Positions 1 to 5,524 of a stretch of DNA of 5,524 nt are shown piece by piece (within the stretch, counting starts at the first letter, position 1; each line of letters begins with the position of its first letter). The DNA lies in the NCBI GenBank assembly GCA_025966435.1, contig JAICRQ010000258.1:1-5524 (forward strand), given 5' to 3'. The notes beneath the pieces were generated by a model. That model was not told the DNA's origin. It saw nothing but the letters and a program-made list of their open reading frames with translations, and did no database searches. This stretch comes from Anaerolineales bacterium (lineage in GTDB: Bacteria > Chloroflexota > Anaerolineae > Anaerolineales > Villigracilaceae). A program made the position numbers and the translations under genes.

Positions 1-85
1 TATTGGAGAGTGGGAATGAAATCACCATCGCAACCAATAACAGGGACAGAACGCCAAGAACAATAAGAAAACGATTTTTGAACAT
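1..85 (-). CDS. Small exported or membrane protein, 5' end only (paralogue of the gene at 307-576)
   Basis: This is the start of a leftward gene that runs off the left edge; 28 codons are visible. The ATG is at 85-83, with an AAAGGAG ribosome site about 6 nt upstream. The visible peptide begins MFKNRFLIVLGVLSLLLVAM, a short basic head followed by a long hydrophobic stretch, so it is a signal peptide or membrane anchor. Its start resembles the gene at 307-576 (MLKNRLFLLL), and the match extends into DNA, including the ribosome site and the AAAAATCGTTT stretch. The two are therefore probably duplicates. It lies 27 nt after the stop of the 113-295 gene and would be third in the operon. Function is unknown; the mature part lies outside the window. 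Confidence 0.8.
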   Translation of the reverse strand, partial: MFKNRFLIVLGVLSLLLVAMVISFPLSN

Positions 86-112
86 TTTGATCTCCTTTGT
101 GGTGTTGGATAT

Positions 113-295
113 TTAGCGAACCAGTAACCCGAGGATTCCGAGGACGCTCAGGAGTGCCAAGATGAGTTTCGGCAAACGGTACAGCAGGCCAGACTTGGTG
201 GCACCAGATCGGTAAAAGGCCTGGCTCGCCATTCCCTCGGCTTGCAGATCGCGGATTTTTTCTTTCCGCATGACATCATAGGAATAATGGTTCAT
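113..295 (-). CDS. Small hypothetical protein with C-terminal transmembrane helix
   Basis: This gene encodes a 60-residue protein I do not recognise. The ATG at 295-293 follows an AAGGAG ribosome site with about 7 nt spacing. The upstream gene's stop codon TAA is the start of that ribosome site (TAAGGAG), so translational coupling is likely. Residues 1-30 are polar and charged (MNHYSYDVMRKEKIRDLQAE). Residues 42-58 are strongly hydrophobic (PKLILALLSVLGILGLL) and end in a terminal Arg. The layout suggests a tail-anchored or single-pass membrane protein with its N-terminus in the cytoplasm. It has no cysteine and no catalytic motif. It sits second in an operon between two signal-peptide proteins of another family, so a role at the membrane with them is possible but unproven. 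Confidence 0.8.
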   Translation of the reverse strand: MNHYSYDVMRKEKIRDLQAEGMASQAFYRSGATKSGLLYRLPKLILALLSVLGILGLLVR

Positions 296-306
296 TTTGA
301 TTCTCC

Positions 307-576
307 TTATCGTGAACAGGTTCTATAGGCGGATAACAGGGTTTCCAATCCGCCGTCTATACCGGTAGGACCGTCTTCCGTGCGGATGACCCACATGCCT
401 GCTTCTTCATCGTATTCGGTACGGATGGAATGACGGGAGGGAAGGCTATCGCACTTTAAGGGGTTCCCCGATTCAGATCCGATAAGCGTGATGGCAACTG
501 CTTCCCGGATAGTGAAAGCGGACAGGACCACTACTGCCATGGCCATTAAGAGTAGGAACAAACGATTTTTCAGCAT
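307..576 (-). CDS. Small secreted protein of unknown function, first gene of the leftward operon
   Basis: This gene encodes an 89-residue protein. The ATG at 576-574 is preceded by AAAGGAG with about 5 nt spacing. Residues 1-28 form a classic signal peptide: basic MLKNR, a hydrophobic core, and an AVA signal peptidase I site after residue 28. The mature part is about 61 residues and holds two cysteines (C42 and C87), which could form one disulfide bond outside the membrane. It also has an acidic middle and a TEDGPTGIDGGL segment (67-78) rich in Gly and Asp. I know of no function for this family. It leads the operon with the genes at 113-295 and 1-85, and its start closely matches the latter. 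It is divergent from the STAND gene across 183 bp. Confidence 0.82.
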   Translation of the reverse strand: MLKNRLFLLLMAMAVVVLSAFTIREAVAITLIGSESGNPLKCDSLPSRHSIRTEYDEEAGMWVIRTEDGPTGIDGGLETLLSAYRTCSR

Positions 577-588
577 GTTATCTCCTTT

Positions 589-626
589 GACCGGTTGAAT
601 TTGCGAGTTCGAAACGCGCGCCGGTC
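589..626 (-). promoter_or_regulatory. Inverted repeat in the leader of the small-protein operon
   Basis: GACCGG at 589-594 and CCGGTC at 621-626 are perfect 6-bp complements separated by 26 nt. A shorter inner pairing (GCG/CGC) flanks TTCGAA. In the leftward mRNA the stem ends directly against the AAAGGAG ribosome site of the 307-576 gene, so folding could affect its translation. The stem is short, and chance occurrence cannot be excluded. Confidence 0.25.
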
Positions 627-707
627 GTTTGATGCTTTCACTTTACAATTTGGGCTCCTACCTCACTTGCCATTTCCTACCAAAATTCTCCAAACGGCTG
701 ATAATTG

Positions 708-716
708 TGCTATTCT
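708..716 (+). promoter_or_regulatory. Candidate extended -10 promoter element for the STAND gene
   Basis: The sequence TGCTATTCT fits the TGN-TATAAT extended -10 pattern, with four of six -10 bases matching. No good -35 lies 16-18 bp upstream, which is tolerated by extended -10 promoters. Transcription would start around 722-724, leaving a leader of about 37 nt before the ATG at 760. This is a motif match only. Confidence 0.35.
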
Positions 717-759
717 GCTCTCATCACACTGAAAAAGGGTTTTTGGAAAGGAACGGCTA

Positions 760-3700
760 ATGTCCGCTTCAATCCCCGAGAACACGCTGGAAAAATTCAC
801 AACGTTCGGTGACCTGCTTCGCTTCCTACGTCGCCGCGCAGGGCTTACGCAGTTGGAGCTTTCTATCGCTGTTGGCTACAGCGACGCGCAGATCAGCCGC
901 TTGGAACAAAACCTGCGCCCACCGGATATTCCCACGATCGAAGCGCGGTTCATTTCTGCCCTTGGGCTAGAAGATGAGCCAAAGGCGGTCGCGCGGCTGT
1001 TGGATCTTGCAGCCAACGTGCGACGCGAGGATGCGCCAGGGCTTGGACTTTGCCCATACAAGGGATTGAACTACTTCGATGAGGCCGATGCTGATTTGTT
1101 TGTAGGGCGTGAGGAATTGACGAGCTTACTCGTCGAGCGTGTCCTGACGATGTCGTCTAGCAGGATGTCTAATCAGTTGCGATTTCTGGCTGTAGTCGGG
1201 GCGTCGGGAAGTGGGAAATCTTCGCTGGTGCGTGCCGGCCTGGTCCCTGCCTTGCGCTGGAATAAACAATCCATTGACTGGCAACTTCACATCCTGACTC
1301 CCACCGCCCATCCTCTGGAGAGCCTAGCGGCGAGCCTCACACAGGAAAACAGTTCAATGGCGGCAACCGCCACTCTCATGGACGATCTGGAGCGCGATCC
1401 GCGCAGCCTACAGATCTTTGCAAAGCGCAAATTGGGAGCAAAGGATGGATCTCACTTATTGCTTGTGATCGACCAGTTCGAGGAGTTATTCGCCTTATGC
1501 CGTTCGGAAGACGAGAGAGCAGTGTTTATCGGTAACCTGCTCACCGCGGCATCTGAAGTGGATGGTCCGATAATTACACTTATCACATTGCGGGCAGATT
1601 TTTATGCTCACTGCGCGAACTACATCCAATTGCGCGAAGCCCTGGCAAAGAATCAGGAATATATTGGCGCGATGAGCCCCGAGGAACTTAGACGTGCCAT
1701 CGAAGAGCCCGCCCGGCGCGGCCGCTGGGAATTCGAGCCCGGATTGGTTGACCTGTTATTACATGACATCGGCCATGAGCCGGGCGCCTTGCCACTCCTT
1801 TCTCATGCACTGCTGGAAACGTGGCAAAGACGGCGTGGACGTATGATGACATTGAGCGGTTACACATCCTCCGGCGGTGTACGCGGTGCCATTGCCGAAA
1901 CGGCCGAAACCGTGTTTACGGATCAGTTCACTCATGAACAACAAGAAATCGCCCGCCGCATCTTCCTGCGATTGACCGAACTGGGTGATGAAACATCTAC
2001 CGGCGACACGCGTCGCCGCGCAACCTTTAGCGAGCTGATCTTACAACCGGAAGAAAGAGAATCAACACACAGCGTATTAAAAGCACTGGCAGATGCCCGT
2101 CTGATCACAACCAGTGAAGACACGGTAGAAGTAGCACATGAAGCCTTGATCCGCGAATGGCCAACCCTGCGGGGTTGGCTCGAAGATAATCGTGAAGGAC
2201 TGCGCCTGCATCATCAGCTCACCGAAGCCGCACAGGAATGGGACTCTCTCAACCGTGAACCAGACAGGCTCTATCGCGGTGCTCGACTGACGCAGGTACA
2301 GGAATGGGCAGAGACACGCGCGGGCGAATTGAATCAATTAGAGCGTGAATTTTTGGAGGACTCCCTGTTCTGGGCGCAACAGGAAGCAGCGGAAAGGGAA
2401 GCCCAGCGACAACGTGAGCTTGAAGCGGCGCAAAAACTGGCTGAATCCGAAAAACAACGGGCAGAGGAACAAACAAGTTTCGCCGCTCAAATGAGTAAAC
2501 GCGCCATGTATCTGACAGGCGCTTTTATCGTTGCCCTCATCATGGCATTCACGGCTTTGTATTTTGGCTCGCAGGCGCGTGAAACGGCAATCACAGCCCA
2601 GAATGATCGACGTCTCGCAACAGCGCGTGAACTAGCAGCGGCTGCTCTCAATAACCTGGAAGCAGATCCCGAGCGTAGTATTTTGCTGGCATTAAGATCT
2701 GCCGAAACAACCCGGACAGTGCATGGGTCAATCCTTCCCGAGACGGTAGAAGCATTACATCATTCCATCGTAGCATCCCCGATTAGATTAACTCTGAGAG
2801 AACACAAGGATTGGGTAGTATCAACAGATTTCAGCTCAGATGGAAAATATCTCGCTTCCATCGAAAAAGATGGAACAACGATTCTTTGGAATGCAAAAAG
2901 TGGCGAAGAGATTCGCCGCTTTCCAGGCAGCACGAAGCCAGGTGATGCCTTTGGTACCCAACGTTTAGCTTTTAGTAAGGATGGAACGCGACTTGCTATC
3001 GCGGATAGCAACTTCATCAAGATCTGGGATGTTACTTCTGGAGATCTCATCTCGACCTTGACTGGTCATGAACATGATGTTTGGGCAGTCGCCTTTAGCC
3101 CTGACGGTAGACGTCTCGCCAGCGGCGGATTTAACGATGGTAGAGTACGAATCTGGGATATATCTACTGGTGAAGCGTTAATCTTGGAAGGGCATACAGC
3201 AGCAATCGAAGGCTTAGCCTTCCACCCCAATGGGGAATGGCTCGCAACTGCCAGCGATGACTTTACGATGAAGATTTGGGATACCGCAACCGGCGAACTT
3301 CTGCGCGACGTAGCAGATTTTCAAGATATAGTGGCTAGCGTTGCCTTTAGTCCGGATGGGACGCGCCTTGCTGCGGCGAGTGCAGGCGTGGAGATAAGGG
3401 TATGGGATGCAATAACCGTAGAAGGGGATGAAATCTTTAGGATTGAAGAAAATGTAGGTTTGGTCACATTCAGCCCGGACGGAACGCAAATCGCCGCGGC
3501 GAGTGGAAGCAATGTCAAAATTTGGGATGCGAACACCGCAGAAGAATCACGGATGCTGATCGGTCACACGGGTTGGGTTCTGGATGTCGTGTTCAGCCCG
3601 GATGGACGGCAGCTGGCTACTACTAGCTTTGATGGAACAGCGAAAGTTTGGAGCATCACGCCTGGGCAAGAAACTGTTGCAGTCTCAGGTCAGGGAATCG

Positions 3701-4314
3701 GGTTTGCACATGTGGCGTTCAGCCCGGACGGCACAGAATTTGCAACAGATGGGGTGGATGGTTCGGCAACCATCTGGGATGCAAATACTGGCGCTTCTAA
3801 ACAAACATATCTGGAACATACAGGAAGAGTTTTTGCAATTGCGTTCAGTGCAAAAGGTAAACTCTTTGCCACAGCTGGTGTAGATGGAACTATAAATATC
3901 TGGGATACGAGCACCGGACAAAAATTGCACGTTCTTATGGCACACCAGGAGGGAGTACGTGATGTAAACTTCAGCTTGGATGCGACCATGATCGCGACGG
4001 GCGGCTTTGATGGAACAGCCAAAATCTGGGACACAGAGACAGGAAACAAAATACATGAATTCCCTATCAAAGATAGTTTTATTTTAGGCGTGGCTTTCAG
4101 TCCTGATGGTTCAAGGTTAGCCACCTCAAGTACGGACGCAAATGGGAGAATTTGGGACACAAAGACTGGTAAATTGCTATTTACACTGGCTGGTCACAGC
4201 GACCCTCTTCCCGATATTGCCTACAGCCCGGATGGTACAAAGGTAGCAACGCAAGCCAGGATGGGACTGCTATCATCTGGGACACGAGCACCGGGTCGAA
4301 ATTATTTACCCTAA
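760..4314 (+). CDS. XRE-HTH / nSTAND1 NTPase / WD40-repeat protein, C-terminus lost to a frameshift
   Basis: This gene encodes a 1184-residue STAND-class (signal transduction ATPase) protein. The ATG at 760 follows GGAAAGGAA. Residues 16-73 are an XRE-type helix-turn-helix, with recognition region SDAQISRLEQ (41-50). The nSTAND1 NTPase module begins at CPYKGLNYF (98-106) and FVGRE (114-118). It has a Walker A motif, GASGSGKS (147-154, with K153 and S154), and a Walker B motif, LLLVIDQFEE (233-242, with D238). RADFY (278-282) and GALPLLSHAL (342-351) follow. Residues about 528-581 are a Glu/Gln/Arg-rich coiled coil, and 583-605 form one membrane helix. WD40 repeats start near residue 678, with the usual FSPDG and IWD signatures. 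In this frame blade 12 collapses after KVAT into an unrelated tail. The missing blades lie in another frame to 4649, so the ancestral protein was about 1296 residues. In the STAND family, ATP-driven oligomerisation follows ligand sensing. The ligand here is unknown. Confidence 0.9.
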   Translation: MSASIPENTLEKFTTFGDLLRFLRRRAGLTQLELSIAVGYSDAQISRLEQNLRPPDIPTIEARFISALGLEDEPKAVARLLDLAANVRREDAPGLGLCPYKGLNYFDEADADLFVGREELTSLLVERVLTMSSSRMSNQLRFLAVVGASGSGKSSLVRAGLVPALRWNKQSIDWQLHILTPTAHPLESLAASLTQENSSMAATATLMDDLERDPRSLQIFAKRKLGAKDGSHLLLVIDQFEELFALCRSEDERAVFIGNLLTAASEVDGPIITLITLRADFYAHCANYIQLREALAKNQEYIGAMSPEELRRAIEEPARRGRWEFEPGLVDLLLHDIGHEPGALPLLSHALLETWQRRRGRMMTLSGYTSSGGVRGAIAETAETVFTDQFTHEQQEIARRIFLRLTELGDETSTGDTRRRATFSELILQPEERESTHSVLKALADARLITTSEDTVEVAHEALIREWPTLRGWLEDNREGLRLHHQLTEAAQEWDSLNREPDRLYRGARLTQVQEWAETRAGELNQLEREFLEDSLFWAQQEAAEREAQRQRELEAAQKLAESEKQRAEEQTSFAAQMSKRAMYLTGAFIVALIMAFTALYFGSQARETAITAQNDRRLATARELAAAALNNLEADPERSILLALRSAETTRTVHGSILPETVEALHHSIVASPIRLTLREHKDWVVSTDFSSDGKYLASIEKDGTTILWNAKSGEEIRRFPGSTKPGDAFGTQRLAFSKDGTRLAIADSNFIKIWDVTSGDLISTLTGHEHDVWAVAFSPDGRRLASGGFNDGRVRIWDISTGEALILEGHTAAIEGLAFHPNGEWLATASDDFTMKIWDTATGELLRDVADFQDIVASVAFSPDGTRLAAASAGVEIRVWDAITVEGDEIFRIEENVGLVTFSPDGTQIAAASGSNVKIWDANTAEESRMLIGHTGWVLDVVFSPDGRQLATTSFDGTAKVWSITPGQETVAVSGQGIGFAHVAFSPDGTEFATDGVDGSATIWDANTGASKQTYLEHTGRVFAIAFSAKGKLFATAGVDGTINIWDTSTGQKLHVLMAHQEGVRDVNFSLDATMIATGGFDGTAKIWDTETGNKIHEFPIKDSFILGVAFSPDGSRLATSSTDANGRIWDTKTGKLLFTLAGHSDPLPDIAYSPDGTKVATQARMGLLSSGTRAPGRNYLP

Positions 4315-4649
4315 CTGGTCATGGATCTGAGCTTCAGTCCGTGGCTTTTAGCCCCGATGGTAAAACCATTGCAACCGGCAGCGGGGATAATACGGCGAAA
4401 TTGTGGGAAACCGAAACGGGTAAGGAAATATTGACCCTGCCAGGAAGTCTGGGAGGAGTGTATGGAGTGGATTTCAGCCCTTTAGATGGAGCACAACTTG
4501 CCGTTGCAAGTGTAGATGGCGTGGTGCGAATATTCCTTTTAGACGTTGACAAGCTGCTGGCATTGGCCGAGACTCGTGTAACCCGCTCGCTAACAACAGC
4601 AGAGTGTCAAAAATATCTGCATGTAGAGCAATGTCCTTCTGAGCCTTGA
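4251..4649 (+). pseudogene. Out-of-frame C-terminus of the STAND/WD40 gene
   Basis: This stretch is the displaced end of the gene that starts at 760. From about 4251 the shifted frame reads ASQDGTAIIWDTSTG, then a full WD40 blade (SVAFSPDGKTIATGS, ending KLWETETG), then a last blade ending in VRIF. A non-repeat tail follows: LLALAETRVTRSLTTAECQ, then KYLHVEQCP, ending at TGA 4647-4649. This RVTRSLT...ECQ.YLH tail is, to my knowledge, a common ending of WD40 STAND proteins in this bacterial group, so it marks the true C-terminus. Inserting one G at 4251 (ACGCAAG to ACGGCAAG) restores VATASQDGT and joins both parts. A GTG at 4341 could start a separate 102-residue product, but no good ribosome site supports it. 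I treat this as a fragment and not as an independent gene. Confidence 0.85.
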
Positions 4650-4705
4650 GTGATATATAGCAGTTTTTGGACACTCTTCTGATTTCGAATACAGGACGTT
4701 ACGAC

Positions 4706-5057
4706 ATGGAAGAGTTCGAGCAGGCGTTTTTTATTTCGTATGCACAGGGTGGGGAAAATGAAGAAATCGTAATTCAAATTGACCAGACTTTGCAACAGCA
4801 TGGGCTGAGGATTATCCGCGATTATCCGCGATAAACGGAATCTGGGATACAAAGGCTCAATCCGCGCCTTCATGGAGCGGATCGGTCAGGGAAATTGCGT
4901 CGTCATCATCAGTGACAAATATTTGCGATCGCCGAACTGCATGTTCGAACTAGTGGAGATTGCAGAGGGAAAGCGATTCCATGCTCACCTCGGGCAATAT
5001 GCCGGGCAGGGCAGGCGAGCAGTGTCTTCCCTGATGCGGGGCTGCAGATCATCTTGA
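4706..5057 (+). pseudogene. TIR-domain protein gene, frameshifted and truncated
   Basis: The ATG at 4706 opens MEEFEQAFFISYAQGGENEE, where FFISYA is the first beta strand (box 1) of a TIR domain. The frame ends at TAA 4832-4834 after 42 residues, because a 10-bp sequence is repeated at 4811-4830. Removing one copy gives GLRIIRDKRNLGYKGS and then IRAFMERIGQGNCVVIISDK. YLRSPNCMFELVEIAE follows, in which the Glu of FEL (4947-4949) sits where TIR NADases carry their catalytic Glu. TIR similarity ends near 4982 (KRFH). The rest of the frame to 5057 is unlike TIR and overlaps a minus-strand methyltransferase remnant. Bacterial TIR domains typically cleave NAD+ or make signalling nucleotides, often as effectors of a sensor. 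The gene starts 56 bp after the original STAND stop, in the same direction, which suggests a former operon. As it stands it should yield no active enzyme. Confidence 0.85.
4811..4830 (+). repeat. Perfect 10-bp tandem duplication (ATTATCCGCG x2) disrupting the TIR gene
   Basis: ATTATCCGCG occurs twice in direct succession at 4811-4820 and 4821-4830, followed by a further AT. One copy fits the TIR reading frame exactly (IIRD followed by KRNLGYKG). The second copy shifts the frame and creates the TAA at 4832-4834. The duplication is therefore the lesion itself, probably a replication slippage event. Confidence 0.95.
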
Positions 5058-5130
5058 AGAAATCGTTGCCGTCGTCGCCCATGCGTGCATCCCAGACCTC
5101 GGCGTTGACTTCCCAGGCATCACAGGTAAA
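5014..5130 (-). pseudogene. Remnant of a class I SAM-dependent methyltransferase, N-terminal part
   Basis: Read leftward from about 5130, the minus strand encodes CDAWEVNAEVWDARMGDDGN followed by DFFKMICSPASGKTLLA. This resembles the segment just before the SAM-binding glycine loop in a group of class I methyltransferases (pattern NA..WDA.MG..GNDF......PA...LL). The glycine motif that should follow (LDIACGNG-like) is missing, because the sequence turns into the antisense of the TIR gene. Upstream, an in-frame TAA lies at 5133-5131 with no start codon between it and the remnant. The piece therefore lacks both ends and cannot make an enzyme. The assignment rests on remembered family patterns over about 35 residues. 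Confidence 0.5.
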
Positions 5131-5330
5131 TTAGTGAGGAGTATCCGTCATAAATGTGTGCCTGACTCAGGCTCTCATTATTTCGCTGGAGTATCCAACC
5201 ACGGTACTACATCGGTTAAGAAAATGCTTATTTTCCCCCTTAAACCGTCTCTCCTTACAAATTTGAAAGTCGTTTTTGCGGGTTCAAACTGGGAATATCC
5301 TGCGGTTCATTTTATAAATAACGGAATTGG
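5131..5330. other. Intergenic region with no recognisable gene
   Basis: I see no supported gene here. A 68-codon open stretch (5134-5340, GTG start) has no ribosome site and no familiar motif. A 13-bp hyphenated palindrome, GCCTGACTCAGGC, lies at 5160-5172. A 9-bp direct repeat, GGAGTATCC, occurs at 5138-5146 and 5188-5196. Both are short enough to be chance. An AT-rich TATAAATAA at 5313-5321 could serve as a -10 element for the next gene, but no good -35 accompanies it. Confidence 0.5.
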
Positions 5331-5336
5331 AAAGGA
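5331..5336 (+). promoter_or_regulatory. Ribosome binding site AAAGGA that decides the CTG start at 5346
   Basis: AAAGGA lies 9 nt before the CTG at 5346-5348. The in-frame codons between the upstream stop (TAA at 5319-5321) and this CTG include no ATG, GTG or TTG. The signal peptide begins right after the CTG. The site therefore supports CTG as the position of the original start. Confidence 0.6.
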
Positions 5337-5345
5337 ATAAACAAA

Positions 5346-5524
5346 CTGAAACGCAAATCACTTATCACGGCTCTCGTAGCCATACTGATCCTTCTCTCCA
5401 CCGTCGTCCCCACAAGAAATGCGGCGGCTCAGAATCCCATCAGAGTCTTTCCGGGCGCAATGGGATTCGGTACCTTCACGCCTGCAGGAAGAGGCGGTGC
5501 AGTTCTCTATGTCACGAACCTCAA
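5346..5524 (+). CDS. Secreted pectate-lyase-like beta-helix protein, 5' end only
   Basis: The visible 59 codons begin (M/L)KRKSLITALVAILILL, a basic head and hydrophobic core. An A-A-A/Q signal peptidase site follows around residues 26-29, so the protein is exported. The mature start reads FPGAMGFGTFTPAGRGG (residues 35-51), then VLYVTNL. This matches the N-terminal signature of pectate-lyase-family right-handed beta helices (FPGAEGFG, then a GRGG turn and V..VTNLNDSG). These enzymes cleave polygalacturonate by beta-elimination, but the catalytic part is beyond the window, so the substrate is not shown. Two oddities stand out: the start position holds CTG where ATG is expected, and Met39 replaces the usual Glu of PGAEGFG. 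CTG is either a rare start or a start-codon mutation. It is unrelated to the STAND/TIR genes and probably begins a separate unit. Confidence 0.75.
   Translation, partial: MKRKSLITALVAILILLSTVVPTRNAAAQNPIRVFPGAMGFGTFTPAGRGGAVLYVTNL

Larger units (their letters stand above)
577..759. promoter_or_regulatory. Divergent control region between the small-protein operon and the STAND gene
   Basis: This 183-bp region must carry promoters for both directions. Rightward, I see an extended -10 candidate at 708-716. A ribosome site, GGAAAGGAA (745-753), lies about 6 nt before the STAND ATG. Leftward, no convincing -35/-10 pair is visible. The leader contains an inverted repeat, listed separately. The STAND protein carries an XRE-type DNA-binding domain, and such regulators often bind near their own promoter, so an operator here is plausible. 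I found no clear long palindrome to name as one. Confidence 0.5.

Noticed and set aside
601..620. A GAGTTCGAAA stretch resembling a tRNA T-loop.
   Set aside because: No acceptor stem, anticodon arm or CCA-proximal pairing can be built around it.
732..744. AAAAA-GGG-TTTTT mini hairpin just before the STAND ribosome site.
   Set aside because: A five-pair A-T stem with a 3-nt loop is too weak to act as a terminator or thermosensor, and it is common by chance.
3690..4160. Long open frames on the minus strand opposite the WD40 repeats, up to 156 codons.
   Set aside because: They are antisense shadows of the repeated FSPDG/IWD coding pattern. The plus strand gives clear WD40 protein throughout.
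4341..4649. Independent small WD40 gene starting at GTG 4341.
   Set aside because: It begins mid-blade, has no clear ribosome site, and joins the upstream gene perfectly once one base is restored.
4667..4695. TTGGAC with 17 bp to TACAGG as a private promoter for the TIR gene.
   Set aside because: The -10 matches only about half the consensus. Read-through from the STAND gene is the simpler explanation.
5290..5318. A promoter with TGGGAA as -35 and TATAAA as -10 before the pectate-lyase-like gene.
   Set aside because: The -35 matches only three of six bases, and the start site would fall almost on the ribosome site.
5134..5340. A 68-codon open frame starting at GTG 5134.
   Set aside because: It has no ribosome site and no familiar motif, begins inside the methyltransferase joint region, and ends inside the ribosome site of the next gene. 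It is probably chance.

Overview
The window looks like accessory DNA from a bacterium of the Chloroflexota, probably the class Anaerolineae. This is an inference from protein style: an XRE-HTH / nSTAND1 / WD40 fusion of the kind common there, small secreted peptides with strong AAGGAG ribosome sites, and a TIR remnant. No marker gene is present to confirm it.

Layout. Positions 1-576 hold a leftward operon of three short genes encoding exported or membrane proteins, each with a clear Shine-Dalgarno; the leftmost is cut by the window edge. Positions 577-759 are a divergent control region. From 760 a rightward gene encodes a very large STAND NTPase: HTH_XRE, P-loop NTPase, coiled coil, one transmembrane helix, and WD40 repeats. 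The intact frame stops at 4314, but WD40 coding continues in another frame to 4649. One missing base near 4251 explains the break. Restored, the protein would be about 1296 residues with 14 WD40 repeats, enough for two seven-bladed propellers.

Positions 4706-4982 hold a TIR-domain gene in the same direction. It is broken by a perfect 10-bp tandem duplication (4811-4830) and loses TIR similarity after about 4982. It runs into a minus-strand scrap (about 5014-5130) resembling the N-terminus of a class I SAM-dependent methyltransferase. Positions 5131-5330 have no recognisable gene. At the right edge, a signal peptide followed by an FPGA-x-GFG / GRGG motif marks the start of a pectate-lyase-like secreted beta-helix protein. 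It has a good ribosome site but a CTG where ATG would be expected.

Interpretation. The STAND gene and TIR gene, 56 bp apart and in the same direction, probably once formed a sensor/effector pair (STAND ATPase with WD40 sensor, TIR NADase as effector), of the kind linked to antiphage defence or regulated cell death. As read here the module is decaying: a 1-bp deletion, a 10-bp duplication and a truncated, rearranged 3' end lie within about 900 bp. Sequencing error could explain the first but is a poor explanation for the other two. I found no RNA gene, CRISPR array or intact mobile element.
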